Counted from the first letter of the stretch, positions 21,238 through 29,177 are shown. The stretch is DNA of 47,436 bases from Mesostigma viride (GCA_009746045.1 RPFO01000131.1:1485783-1533218), one strand, 5' to 3'. The notes: generated by a model from the letters alone, not told the origin. Made by a program: numbers and translations.

Positions 21238-22986
21238 CTATTTTTTGCAGGTGGCGCGTTTTCGAGTTCGCGCGTTTTTACGCACTCGTTTTTGGCCAGC
21301 CGGCGCATCGTGAAATTCGTCGTCACTGCTGTCGCTTACTTGTTTTTCCTTCGCGTCCTCGTAACCATCCGTCCCTGTATACTCGATATCATCCAGTTTG
21401 CCGCCGGATAAAGGGTACCAAAATTCTTCGCCGTGCTTCTCTTTCATGGTTTCCGCCGGAATGGTTTTATTCCGCTCTTGTCTGCGCGCTTTCAATTCTT
21501 CGGCTAATTCTGGTACCCCCAACTTCTTCTCTTCGGCTACCTTATATTCGCGTTGTTCTTGCTGGAAGGCTTTTGTGGACGCTTTGTTTTTGCGAGCGGG
21601 ATCAAAATACATCCTCATTCGCGCTTCTCGTCTATTCTCTTCCAGTTGTTCGCGAGAAACTGGAATGTCGCTATTCAATGTTGTGTGATTCAAACTTCCT
21701 AAATAAAGTTGGTTTAGTTTTTCGAACACGGGACCGTGTTGTTCGTACTTAAAATCTTTATCGCGGTTTCCGTCCCTGTCTCTCGTGTCTTGTTGGATCG
21801 TGTGCACCATCTCGTGAGCCATTATTCGCGCCAATAACTCCATTTGTGATTCAAGTTGTATATTATCGACATACAACCTCATTTTTGGGTTCGGATTCGC
21901 AAATGATTTCAAAAACTCGTTTTTATTCAACGCTATATACCTGCCATCGTGCATGTTGATTGCATAGTGGGTTTGTCCTTTAGAATTTTGTGTGATATGC
22001 TTATTTAGACTCTCTGGTTCAAACTGGAAAGCGACATCTTTCATGGGAAACCCCCCTCCAAAGATGTGTTTGTTTAGCACGTGAGCAATTATATCAATAT
22101 CATCGTCGTTAATGTCGAGTTTCCCGTTCTTCACGAGGCCGTTACGATTTTTTTTTAACCTCGCTTCCATTTCTCTCACGACATTTTTCATTGGGATTCG
22201 AAGATCGTCAAGGGTTTTCAGAGAATGGTCTACTTTTAGGAACGTGTCCGATGAAGGCGAACGGTTGAAATGGGCTCCTCTGCGACGGGGTTCGTCGTAA
22301 AGACTTCTCCCTTCCCGTTCCAGCTGCTTAAAATACTCGTCCCTGACACGTATGAACTCTTCTCGGTTTTGAAACGGATATTCATGCGGAAGAAGCCCAG
22401 CTGTCGCATTTTCGAAATACTCGACGTTCGGATCCGGCTCTTCAAAACGTTTCGTTTTGGGGTTAAACCACGTCTTTGTGTCATTAGGCTCTCTTTCCCG
22501 CTCCATAAACATGCGTGTGTCGATTTTATCTTGTAACATTCGGTTACCGTCGAGGAGTCTGTTTTTGTCGTCAAGTATGTCATAAAAACGACTTATCTTT
22601 CTGAGTTTATCGCGAAATTCTTTGTTTTCAGGCGCAAAACGGTTGTTAATCTTATTTATTTGTTCAAGCGGTTCTTTTACCTCCTTTTGCTTTATCTTCA
22701 GCAACCCCTTCATTCCTGCCTGCATCACGCGCGGGTCGATCATTGGCTGTCCCGCCTGTTTCGCGATTTTGCGAGCGATGTCGGTCGGGATTCTATCCCA
22801 CACGCCCGGGGCGAGAGGCGGGCCATCTTCGAGAGCTATCTTTCTCGATGGCGCTGTAGCCTTAGCTCGATGCGTGTTCCTTCTTCTCGCGGAACAAGCC
22901 AGATGAGTAGCGCAAGATTTGCAGCCGCGAGCAGCGGTTAGGAGACACTGTCTGCCATCTTTCGTTTTTCTAAAACAGCGAGGCAT
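21238..22986 (-). CDS. SprT-like zinc metalloprotease with N-terminal Cys3His motif
   Basis: The product has 582 residues. Residues 4-28 fit C-x9-C-x10-C-x2-H, the short motif shared by eight genes here. Residues 62-77 (VWDRIPTDIARKIAKQ) look like a degenerate F-box. The catalytic region near residues 385-425 holds HEMVH (391-395) and a downstream HGPVF (417-421). That is the HExxH...HGxxF layout of SprT/Spartan-type proteases, which in cells cut proteins crosslinked to DNA. The middle 100-330 is charged and helical, and the C terminus is basic. A virus could use such an enzyme during genome replication or repair; this is inferred. The start codon is preceded by AT-rich TTAATTAAAT. The gene is divergent from the small gene at 23138 after a short gap. 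Confidence 0.82.
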   Translation of the reverse strand: MPRCFRKTKDGRQCLLTAARGCKSCATHLACSARRRNTHRAKATAPSRKIALEDGPPLAPGVWDRIPTDIARKIAKQAGQPMIDPRVMQAGMKGLLKIKQKEVKEPLEQINKINNRFAPENKEFRDKLRKISRFYDILDDKNRLLDGNRMLQDKIDTRMFMEREREPNDTKTWFNPKTKRFEEPDPNVEYFENATAGLLPHEYPFQNREEFIRVRDEYFKQLEREGRSLYDEPRRRGAHFNRSPSSDTFLKVDHSLKTLDDLRIPMKNVVREMEARLKKNRNGLVKNGKLDINDDDIDIIAHVLNKHIFGGGFPMKDVAFQFEPESLNKHITQNSKGQTHYAINMHDGRYIALNKNEFLKSFANPNPKMRLYVDNIQLESQMELLARIMAHEMVHTIQQDTRDRDGNRDKDFKYEQHGPVFEKLNQLYLGSLNHTTLNSDIPVSREQLEENRREARMRMYFDPARKNKASTKAFQQEQREYKVAEEKKLGVPELAEELKARRQERNKTIPAETMKEKHGEEFWYPLSGGKLDDIEYTGTDGYEDAKEKQVSDSSDDEFHDAPAGQKRVRKNARTRKRATCKK

Positions 22987-23137
22987 ATTTAATTAAAGTA
23001 CAGTTAAAAGTGATAGTGTGGATGAAAGTTGCGTTTATTAATAATTTGGCACATGCCATCATCATCCATGCCGAATCGGCTTTAGAAACGCTGCAAAGTC
23101 GTTTCTGATACATTTCGTGCTTTATTTACACGCTGTA

Positions 23138-23320
23138 TTACTCGGGCTCGCTTTCGTTCATTGCGTTTATGCCCGCGGACGATTTTCTCCATTCATCGTA
23201 CCGCCTTTCGAAATCCTCCAAATCTCGGGGCTCGAGTTTCGAGTCGCAGGGGACGGAAGCGAAAAGCTGCTTCCATGATTTGTCGAAAACGACTTGGTAA
23301 TTGGCGTCCTCGCGAGTCAT
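23138..23320 (-). CDS. Small unknown protein
   Basis: A 60-residue product starting MTREDANYQ is favoured. The frame can extend to 23365 (75 residues), but that would place the TATA-like CATATACC (23350s) inside the coding sequence. The protein is hydrophilic with aromatic residues (DKSWKQLF, FERRYDEWRK) and acidic at the end; no domain is recognised. It is divergent from the F-box-like gene at 23507. The 140-180 bp between them contain an inverted repeat and two CGGTTTGTAAC copies, so both genes may be co-regulated. Confidence 0.55.
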   Translation of the reverse strand: MTREDANYQVVFDKSWKQLFASVPCDSKLEPRDLEDFERRYDEWRKSSAGINAMNESEPE

Positions 23321-23370
23321 TTCGGAAGGAGGCGAGGTTGTTTCTCTCAAGCGGTATATGTACAAACGCG

Positions 23371-23411
23371 GATGATGTCAAGGAGGAAAATATCTGCCTC
23401 GTGACATCATC
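23371..23411. promoter_or_regulatory. Inverted repeat in a divergent promoter region
   Basis: GATGATGTCA (23371-23380) and TGACATCATC (23402-23411) form a perfect 10-bp inverted repeat. TGATGTCA/TGACATCA is close to the CRE/ATF bZIP site. Two CGGTTTGTAAC direct copies follow near 23412 and 23431. Confidence 0.5.
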
Positions 23412-23460
23412 CGGTTTGTAACGACAACTCGGTTTGTAACCGATTTCGAGAAACAAAACG

Positions 23461-23470
23461 TATAAAAAAG
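23461..23470 (+). promoter_or_regulatory. TATA box upstream of the 23507 gene
   Basis: TATAAAAAAG lies 37-46 bases before the ATG at 23507. Confidence 0.55.
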
Positions 23471-23506
23471 GGGTCGCAAGCGTCACAAAGGCACCGGTTT
23501 TCGACA

Positions 23507-24151
23507 ATGGAAGCCACGTACGAGGACCTTCCACCCGAAGTCTTGACTCAAATCGTGAAAGAGTCTTGGCCTTACGGGTGCGCCATCAACAAAGCCACCC
23601 AACGCGTATACGACGTCGTTGCAGTCGCGAAAAAAGAAGAATTGAGCAAAAAGTTTCGCGTGAACGACCTTTTTCTTACAATCGGAACGGATCTCTCGGT
23701 CCGAGAAAACGAAGAAGCCGATCTGAACTGGCTTAATCCGAAGCTCGCCGAAAGGACCGACGAGCAACTGCGAGGCGTGATGAAAGCATTGTCTTTGGAG
23801 CGCATCGAGGAATGCGAGGACGCCGTGTACACTCCGCATCACGTCAAAGTGATAAAACTCTTCGCGCTCTGTCGCGACTTGAAAGAAGGCGTCGAAAACA
23901 TCATGGACCTGCACATCTCCAATCGAACCTACGACAGGATCGAGTTTCGTTTGTTCGATGTTGCGAGCAAGACCAGTCCTTTCACGGTCCGAGCGAGCAG
24001 TTTCATGACAAAGTTTTACAACCAACTACAGGCCCAGGAGGAGCGGGCCGGGAGATCGACGACGAGCGAGCACTGGAATTGGAACGGGTGGTGGTCTCGC
24101 TGCCTTGAAAAACATTGCGAAAACTACCGAAACGTTGGGGTGTTGTCGTAG
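23507..24151 (+). CDS. F-box-like protein
   Basis: The first ~40 residues (TYEDLPPEVLTQIVKES) match the start of an F-box: the LPxEVLxxIxxx pattern that binds Skp1 in SCF ubiquitin ligases. The rest (about 170 residues) is helical and charged with no recognisable substrate-binding repeats. The annotated stop is at 24151. A one-base shift near 24045 would instead give a shorter, more natural acidic helix ending at 24108. Since this region shows many single-base shifts, that alternative end is plausible. Other F-box-like genes lie at 24689, 25788 and 41830. The Skp1 partner is inferred. Confidence 0.7.
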   Translation: MEATYEDLPPEVLTQIVKESWPYGCAINKATQRVYDVVAVAKKEELSKKFRVNDLFLTIGTDLSVRENEEADLNWLNPKLAERTDEQLRGVMKALSLERIEECEDAVYTPHHVKVIKLFALCRDLKEGVENIMDLHISNRTYDRIEFRLFDVASKTSPFTVRASSFMTKFYNQLQAQEERAGRSTTSEHWNWNGWWSRCLEKHCENYRNVGVLS

Positions 24152-24402
24152 AGAGAGCGTTCGGTTTCGTGAGGCCACATAACGATTGCGCGGGAAGGTT
24201 CTACGGTGGTTATCAAAGGAGGAGGAGGCGCATCGCGCAGAGGATGCGTGTACAGTTTCATCGAGTGGCGGATCTTTCTGCCGCGTTTCTGTCTTAATAA
24301 CCAATCTTTAAATTTCTGATCACACCGCTTTCGAGCGGAATTGCACACAACTGGTCTCATTGACATCCAATAGTTGTAAATAAATAAATTGTTGTTTGAG
24401 GG

Positions 24403-24414
24403 TATATAGGAATG
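24403..24414 (+). promoter_or_regulatory. TATA element immediately before a start codon
   Basis: TATATA (24403-24408) lies three bases before the ATG at 24412. The same arrangement occurs at most Cys3His-motif genes. Confidence 0.5.
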
Positions 24415-24654
24415 ACAACAGCGTGCGGCCACAAGCTGAAGTCTGGCGGCCATTGTCGCATAAAGGTGAAAGGCGCCAAGAAATGCCGGTTTCATGCAAA
24501 AAAACATGTCGTGCGCGGACCAAATGTTACTGGACCAAATGAAATCGAAACTTGGGAAGAGTATATAATACGGACCACAGAAGCGGATCGAAACCAGGCC
24601 GAGAAGAGAAAAAATTCGACACAAGGCGGTAACGCTAGTAAGAAACAGAAATGA
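24412..24654 (+). CDS. Short Cys3His-motif protein
   Basis: The 80-residue product starts with C-x9-C-x9-C-x2-H (residues 5-28), very close to the motif in the next two genes. After it comes EIETWEEY..RTTEADRNQ, which is also the N terminus of the gene at 33922-34996 on the other strand. The protein then stops after a short basic tail. It therefore looks like the front part of a larger relative whose C-terminal domains have been lost, or a stand-alone decoy. Mini zinc motifs of this kind are frequent in giant-virus proteins (from memory, resembling DUF5763); the function is unknown. It is the first of three tandem genes on the plus strand. Confidence 0.72.
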   Translation: MTTACGHKLKSGGHCRIKVKGAKKCRFHAKKHVVRGPNVTGPNEIETWEEYIIRTTEADRNQAEKRKNSTQGGNASKKQK

Positions 24655-24661
24655 TCGTATA

Positions 24662-24812
24662 TTTTTTCTGGTTTTTCTGTATACTGGGATGACCAAGGAG
24701 TGCGGACACAAGTTAAAGAAAGGAGGCCGTTGTCAGATCAAAGTCGCAGACCCCAAAAAGAAGCGATGCAGGTTCCACGGAAAGGGAGGCAAGACCAAAC
24801 ACCGAGTCAGGC
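24662..24812 (+). repeat. Promoter-plus-Cys3His cassette, copy 1
   Basis: This ~150-base block, which covers the TTTTTCTGTATACTGGG promoter and the first ~41 codons, is nearly identical to 25761-25909. I count about two mismatches. Identity ends abruptly after the motif. Confidence 0.88.
24679..24691 (+). promoter_or_regulatory. GTATAC element before a start codon
   Basis: GTATACTGGG directly precedes the ATG at 24689. The identical arrangement precedes 25788. Such spacing would give an mRNA with little or no leader. Confidence 0.55.
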
Positions 24813-25714
24813 AACCTGACGAGGCAGGGCCGTCGACGGACGAGAACGACTATGCATTTCGTTCGAATCCGATAACAGAAGATCAACTTACTTTCATGAA
24901 CTCGGGATTGGGGCTCTTTATGGGTTACGATAATTTCAACCAACCCTATGAAGCGCTTAAAGAAGGCGACGCTAACTCCGAACAATATGATAGGACTCGT
25001 GACGCTGTTATAGACAATAATAACCCATATGTCGATGAAAAACAGTGGCCATTTTATAAAGACGAAAAGAGAGAGTATCTGGAAAAAGAACTCAAGAAAA
25101 GAAACGTCGACTATCCTAACCCGATAGACGCAAACCGCCCCGCAAAAATGCAAAAGAATAGCTCGGCGCAGTCAGACATTCGTCATGACCCAGGATTGTC
25201 CCAAAATCACAGAGATTGGCTTGTAAAGTCTACCTGGTTCGATCCTCTTAGTAAAAAAACCAACCCCATATACGGTCCGCGTCAATTGCCCGGCGGTTTC
25301 AAGGGTGTAGCACTACCTGACGAGAATGTGGAACGGTCTGAAATTGAAAATTTACCACCGGAAGCTATACAACTAATACTTAAGGATCTTGACCCGCAAT
25401 CCGCGCGCAACTTCGCTGCTGCCAACAGACGGTTGTATCATATGATCCCAGAGGAAATGTCGAAAGGTGTCATATATAACCCTCAAATAATGGGAAGGTC
25501 CCCTGATATTACGCGTTTTAAAGCGAGAAGGCAAGTGGACCGTGAAAATAATATAAGAAAACAAGGAGGATTGGCGCCATTTAACGATACGCAGTACCGG
25601 GAAAATATACAAAGGATAGTGGATGAAAGCGAGGAGGAACAGAAACGACTGATAGAAAACGAGAGAATCGGAAAAGAAGTTCTCCGGCTCCGGGCTTCAA
25701 CCGCGCGATCTTAA
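24689..25714 (+). CDS. Cys3His-motif F-box-like protein
   Basis: The product has 341 residues. Residues 5-30 are the Cys3His motif (C-x9-C-x11-C-x2-H) in a very basic context. Residues 40-210 are hydrophilic and poorly conserved with its neighbour. Residues about 218-253 (ENLPPEAIQLILKDLD...NRRLY) form an F-box. A charged helix ends the protein. It is a paralogue of the next gene: both share GVA.PDEN.ERS before the F-box and a similar C-terminal helix. The cassette at the 5' end is nearly identical while the middle is not, suggesting gene conversion. Skp1 binding is inferred from the F-box; the Cys3His part may bind zinc. Confidence 0.82.
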   Translation: MTKECGHKLKKGGRCQIKVADPKKKRCRFHGKGGKTKHRVRQPDEAGPSTDENDYAFRSNPITEDQLTFMNSGLGLFMGYDNFNQPYEALKEGDANSEQYDRTRDAVIDNNNPYVDEKQWPFYKDEKREYLEKELKKRNVDYPNPIDANRPAKMQKNSSAQSDIRHDPGLSQNHRDWLVKSTWFDPLSKKTNPIYGPRQLPGGFKGVALPDENVERSEIENLPPEAIQLILKDLDPQSARNFAAANRRLYHMIPEEMSKGVIYNPQIMGRSPDITRFKARRQVDRENNIRKQGGLAPFNDTQYRENIQRIVDESEEEQKRLIENERIGKEVLRLRASTARS

Positions 25715-25760
25715 TTTTTTTTACAAGTGTAAAATTTCGGGCGCCAATTGAAATAATGTT

Positions 25761-25909
25761 TTTTTTCTGGTTTTTCTGTATACTGGGATGACCAAGGAGT
25801 GCGGACACAAATTGAAGAAAGGAGGCCGTTGTCAGATCAAAGTCGCAGACCCCAAAAAGAAGCGATGCAGGTTCCACGGAAAGGGAGGCAAGACCAAACA
25901 CCGAGTCAG
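25761..25909 (+). repeat. Promoter-plus-Cys3His cassette, copy 2
   Basis: This is the second copy of the block at 24662-24812, including the GTATACTGGG element and the start of the gene. Confidence 0.88.
25778..25790 (+). promoter_or_regulatory. GTATAC element before a start codon
   Basis: GTATACTGGG lies directly upstream of the ATG at 25788, as in the preceding gene. Confidence 0.55.
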
Positions 25910-26756
25910 AGTGACGTCGTTTGTAACGGCCGACCAGTCTTCCGATAGTATGGTATCGGCCAACTCGAATTGGGATAACAGCAGCGTACGTCCTGAGATT
26001 ATTATTACACAACGTAATCTCCCCCCTGAAGGGACAGGCACGAATGGAAACGAAATGATGTTTCCATACAATCGGCGAGTTCACGAGGAGCCGCTCGATT
26101 ACGGTGACGCAGGTTCTAAATTTGACGCGATGGACTTATATTTTCCCGGGGGGATCTATAGAGAGTTGCCAGATGTAAGGGGGAAGAACGTGAATAACGA
26201 ATTTGACGACTCAAACCCCCCTGCGAAAAATCAAACTAGAAACTCCGCGCAGTCATCCTATCGTCCTGACCCACGACTGCCCGGAATAAACCTTGATACA
26301 AACAAAAAGCAAACAACTGGTCGGCCAAAGGTATTTTCCGACCGTTTACACGGGGTTGCACCCCCTGACGAAAACGCGGAAAGGTCTCCTCTCGAAAACT
26401 TACCAGAGGAGGTTTTACACGATATAGTTAAGAATTTAGATGTGCAATCGTTGCGCAACTTTGGTGCATCCAACAGAAACCTATATCATCAGGTATTGAA
26501 ACTGATGGAAGATAGCATCAAAGCTAACCCTGAATATTTTAGCGGCACCGGCAGTATGGAAATGGAAAAGAAAGCGGTAATGACAGTGAACGCCGAGAAT
26601 GCGGAAAGAAAAAAAAAAGGACTTGAACCGTTTAACGAAACGCAGTTCCTTGAAAAGATAGCGCTGTATATGGATGCCTGGAGGGAAAGGAGAGCGGAAC
26701 TAATACAAAAAGTGCGTATTGCAAAGAGACTCCGAGAAATCCGGCCTTCTCGGTAA
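25788..26756 (+). CDS. Cys3His-motif F-box-like protein (paralogue)
   Basis: The product has 322 residues with the same layout as its upstream neighbour. The Cys3His motif is at residues 5-30 and the F-box at about 202-236 (ENLPEEVLHDIVKNLD...NRNLY). The ~170-residue linker differs almost completely, apart from an SAQS..R.DP.L stretch. The C-terminal charged helix is similar. An adenine run (26610-26618) lies in the coding sequence but the frame stays open. The pair arose by duplication; the linker has diverged while the first ~41 codons have been kept uniform. It could present different host substrates to SCF ligases; that is inference. Confidence 0.82.
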   Translation: MTKECGHKLKKGGRCQIKVADPKKKRCRFHGKGGKTKHRVRVTSFVTADQSSDSMVSANSNWDNSSVRPEIIITQRNLPPEGTGTNGNEMMFPYNRRVHEEPLDYGDAGSKFDAMDLYFPGGIYRELPDVRGKNVNNEFDDSNPPAKNQTRNSAQSSYRPDPRLPGINLDTNKKQTTGRPKVFSDRLHGVAPPDENAERSPLENLPEEVLHDIVKNLDVQSLRNFGASNRNLYHQVLKLMEDSIKANPEYFSGTGSMEMEKKAVMTVNAENAERKKKGLEPFNETQFLEKIALYMDAWRERRAELIQKVRIAKRLREIRPSR

Positions 26757-26799
26757 AACCCTTTCCTGGTACCGCAATAATGATCTTACCGAACTTCAT

Positions 26800-26991
26800 A
26801 TGATGGGTTGTTTTCTCGCCAAGATGGAAACAGAGTGGGAGGATCGCGATCCTAATGCGTCTTCGATACGGATCCGCTGTCGCGATGTCGCCGAGGCGTC
26901 AATAATGGCAAAGGATCGTAAAAACGCACGTGACGTCGGCCACGATCGTTCCAACGCGTGTGAGAGACTAGAACAGGAAGCATCTTACTAG
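26800..26991 (+). CDS. Possible small gene
   Basis: A 63-residue hydrophilic frame starting MMGCFLAKME fills the gap between two supported genes. It has no recognised motif and no clear TATA element. It may be a remnant or non-coding. Confidence 0.22.
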   Translation: MMGCFLAKMETEWEDRDPNASSIRIRCRDVAEASIMAKDRKNARDVGHDRSNACERLEQEASY

Positions 26992-27005
26992 ATGGTAAGG
27001 TAATT

Positions 27006-27320
27006 TCACCTCCTCCGGCTCTTGCGATGCCTTCGCTGGTTGATGGTGTGCTTCAGATACGCCATCTGCGCTGGATGGGTTTGCGAGCTTTGATACATAT
27101 AGGGCATTGGCTCCTGGCTCAAGTCCATCCATTCCAGCTGGCCGTTGGTGGCGGGGACGTCGGGGGGCTGGACCATGTCGCCGCTGTTCGCCATTCCACA
27201 CGAGGCGGCTCGGTGGCGAGAAACCGGCTTGCGCCTCGAGTGCGAGGCGCACCTCTTGTAGCCAGCCCTGGCGCTGTTGCTGCAATGGCTGCCGTCCTTG
27301 CATTTTGCGGTGCACTTCAT
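27006..27320 (-). CDS. Small Cys3His-motif protein
   Basis: The 104-residue product begins MKCTAKCKDGSHC, and residues 3-27 fit C-x9-C-x10-C-x2-H. A basic, histidine/arginine-rich linker follows. The middle is P/M/Q/Y-rich (EPMPYMYQSSQ), and the C terminus is an R/K-rich tail (RRHRKSRRR). With basic regions on both sides it could bind nucleic acid. GTATAC lies four bases before the ATG (27325-27330), as in other members of the family. It is transcribed opposite to the three preceding genes. Confidence 0.7.
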   Translation of the reverse strand: MKCTAKCKDGSHCSNSARAGYKRCASHSRRKPVSRHRAASCGMANSGDMVQPPDVPATNGQLEWMDLSQEPMPYMYQSSQTHPAQMAYLKHTINQRRHRKSRRR

Positions 27321-27324
27321 GGGT

Positions 27325-27330
27325 GTATAC
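27325..27330 (-). promoter_or_regulatory. GTATAC element before a start codon
   Basis: The palindromic hexamer GTATAC ends four bases upstream of the ATG at 27320 on the minus strand. Confidence 0.5.
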
Positions 27331-27357
27331 TACTTGTTCTCTAGAAAAACTTCGGAC

Positions 27358-27459
27358 TCACTTCTTTTTCTTCGTGGCTCGCTTTTTTGGTTTCTTTTTT
27401 CGCGTTTGTCCCCCTCCGTGGTTGTTCAGGCCGTGACTATAATACAACAAGGGAGGCAT
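27358..27459 (-). CDS. 33-residue lysine-rich peptide
   Basis: A short minus-strand frame encodes a peptide starting MPPLLYYSHGLNNH, followed by GGGQTRKKKPKKRATKKKK and a stop. The second half is almost entirely basic. TATAC (27463-27467) lies three bases before the ATG, the same promoter spacing as the flanking Cys3His genes, which is the main reason to believe it is expressed. Very small basic peptides package or neutralise DNA in several DNA viruses. That role is inferred here from composition only. It sits between a Cys3His gene and the tRNA gene, all on the minus strand. Confidence 0.5.
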   Translation of the reverse strand: MPPLLYYSHGLNNHGGGQTRKKKPKKRATKKKK

Positions 27460-27485
27460 GGCGTATAAGATACAGCGGCGATTTT

Positions 27486-27558
27486 TGTTCGGGGCGAGAC
27501 TCGAACTCGCGACCTGCGGCTCATAAGACCGCCGCTCTACCGACTGAGCTACTCGAAC
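27486..27558 (-). tRNA. tRNA-Ile (anticodon UAU)
   Basis: The 73-base minus-strand sequence folds as a full cloverleaf. The acceptor GTTCGAG pairs with CCCGAAC (one A-C mismatch at 6-67). The D stem is GCTC/GAGC and the anticodon stem GCGGT/GCCGC. The loop is CTTATGA, the variable loop AGGTC, and the T arm GCGAG-TTCGAGT-CTCGC, with discriminator A. The anticodon reads UAU, for AUA codons. Position 37 is G, where A is usual for tRNAs reading A-starting codons. No CCA is encoded. tRNA genes are common in giant viruses, and tRNA genes also serve as integration sites. Confidence 0.88.
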
Positions 27559-27617
27559 GTACCTTTTAGCACCAGTTTTTTCCTTCCGTTTTGAACGCGC
27601 TTTTTTTGGCGCGTATG

Positions 27618-27624
27618 TATAAAA
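27618..27624 (+). promoter_or_regulatory. TATA element near a start codon
   Basis: TATAAAA lies six bases before the ATG at 27631. Confidence 0.5.
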
Positions 27625-27630
27625 CGGAGC

Positions 27631-29177
27631 ATGATCGGAAAAACGAGGACATGTAAAGGAACGCTAAAAGACGGTCGTTCGTGCTCGAACTGTTGTACGG
27701 GTAAGCGTAAGTATTGCGGCGTCCATAGCAGGACTCGGACACACCGAGCTCGAAACGAAAAAATCGAAAAAGAAACCGGCCAGCCAGAAGAAGCTGATGA
27801 TTTTCCAGCACGTACGAGAGAAGAGATTTTAGAAAGAGCCCGGCAAAGGGTCAAGAATCCCCCCCCCCGAAACCAAATGCTCTTACCCCCACCCAGTCTG
27901 AAGAAGAAAAATATACAGCATTTTTAAATCAACGTATTCAAGATAGTTTTAATAAAGAGGTAAGAGACGCTAACCTCGGCGTTTTTCGAGAAAATGCGGG
28001 ACATGCAAAAGCCGAAACTCAAGCGTCTGAAAGAAGAAACCAAGCAGTAAACGCAGATAGATTAAAAAAGATGTTAGGGAGGTTGAACAACCGCGTGGCG
28101 TCGGGCGTTAAAAAAGAGGCGGAAGAAAATAAAGAAAAATTAGCAACAGACGCTAAAGAGGCTGCCGAAAAGGTGAGAATGGCTGAAGAAGAAGCCGCGG
28201 CCGAAGAAAAGAGACAAATCGAAAGGGAGAGATTACGCGAATTGCAACGAATAGCGAGAGCTAACATGGTCAAGCGAATTCGGGCAGCTAAAGTGGCTGC
28301 GGAACAGGCAGCTAAAGTGGCTGCAGAACAGGCAGCTAAAGTGGCTGCGGAACAGGCAGCTAAAGTGGCTGCGGAACAGGCAGCTAAAGTGGCTGAGGAA
28401 CAGGCAGCTAAAGCGGCTGCGGAAAAGGCAGCTAAAGCGGCTGCGGAACAGGCACAGAAAGCCGCCGAAGAAAAGGCACGAAAATGGGAAGAAGAGCGAC
28501 AAAAGTATGCAGCTAGTTTTGATCAGCGGCAAAAAAAACGAGAAGCTGCAGGGTCTCGGCAACGTCCTCAAACAGCGGGACCGTCTCATAACAGAGGTTC
28601 TCAACCGCAAGGACGGGATGAGAGAGAACGACAAGACGAAGAGGCAAAAGGATCATTTGCAAGGAAATGGGATCGTGCTCAAAGAGCAAAAGCCCGGATG
28701 GAAAACGAACGAGCGTCTGAGCAACGTCCTTATACAGCTGTACCGTCGAATATGCAAGAAGCTCAACCGCAAGTACCTAATATGCCCGATCCGGAGTCTA
28801 CTGAAGACTTTCTAAGGTTTCTTTATCGAGAACCACGACAAAAAGCACCGATCGTGGAGAATCTCTTCAAGACAGCGGGACTAACGCAAGTAGAGGTTGA
28901 TTCGGCAGCTCCGGGCTTACTAAATGTTGCAAATAACATTCTCGACCCTCGAACTATTTTCGGTCTACAAAACAAATGGAAACCGGTATCAAAGATAGCA
29001 GGCAAAGCTCGAATACACCCAGACAAATGGCACCTCGAGAACAAAAACTATCCTGGGGTCTTTAATACAAAGATGAACACATTCGTGGGTAATCTGTTTA
29101 AAGAAATAAAAAAACATTATCCGATGCAGAAAAGGAAGACAAAAATGAAAACCATAGAAAAAGGTCGCAGAAAGTAA
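27631..29177 (+). CDS. Cys3His / coiled-coil / J-domain-like protein, interrupted by one frameshift
   Basis: Two open frames form one gene. The first (from 27631) starts with a Cys3His motif (C-x9-C-x10-C-x2-H) and a charged helix. It leaves frame at a run of ten C (27859-27868), where adding one base would join it to the second frame, which stays open to 29177. The second part holds a long alanine/lysine/glutamate coiled coil built on eight-residue AAKVAAEQ-type repeats (28284-28475), then a disordered Q/R/P stretch. The C-terminal ~75-residue domain has HPD at 29016-29024, flanked by basic helices, as in auxilin-like J domains that activate Hsp70. The frameshift may be a sequence error, decay or slippage. 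The J-domain call is moderate. Confidence 0.7.
28284..28475 (+). repeat. 24-bp coding tandem repeats
   Basis: Seven near-perfect GCAGCTAAAGTGGCTGCGGA-type 24-base units start at 28284, 28308, 28332, 28356, 28380, 28404 and 28428, followed by one degenerate unit. They encode an alanine-rich coiled coil. Confidence 0.9.

Noticed and set aside
24124-24711. A 195-residue minus-strand frame
   Set aside because: It is antisense to the Cys3His gene at 24412 and covers a region with a clear plus-strand promoter word.
27486-27558. tRNA-Met
   Set aside because: The seven-base loop is CTTATGA, placing UAU (not CAU) at positions 34-36.
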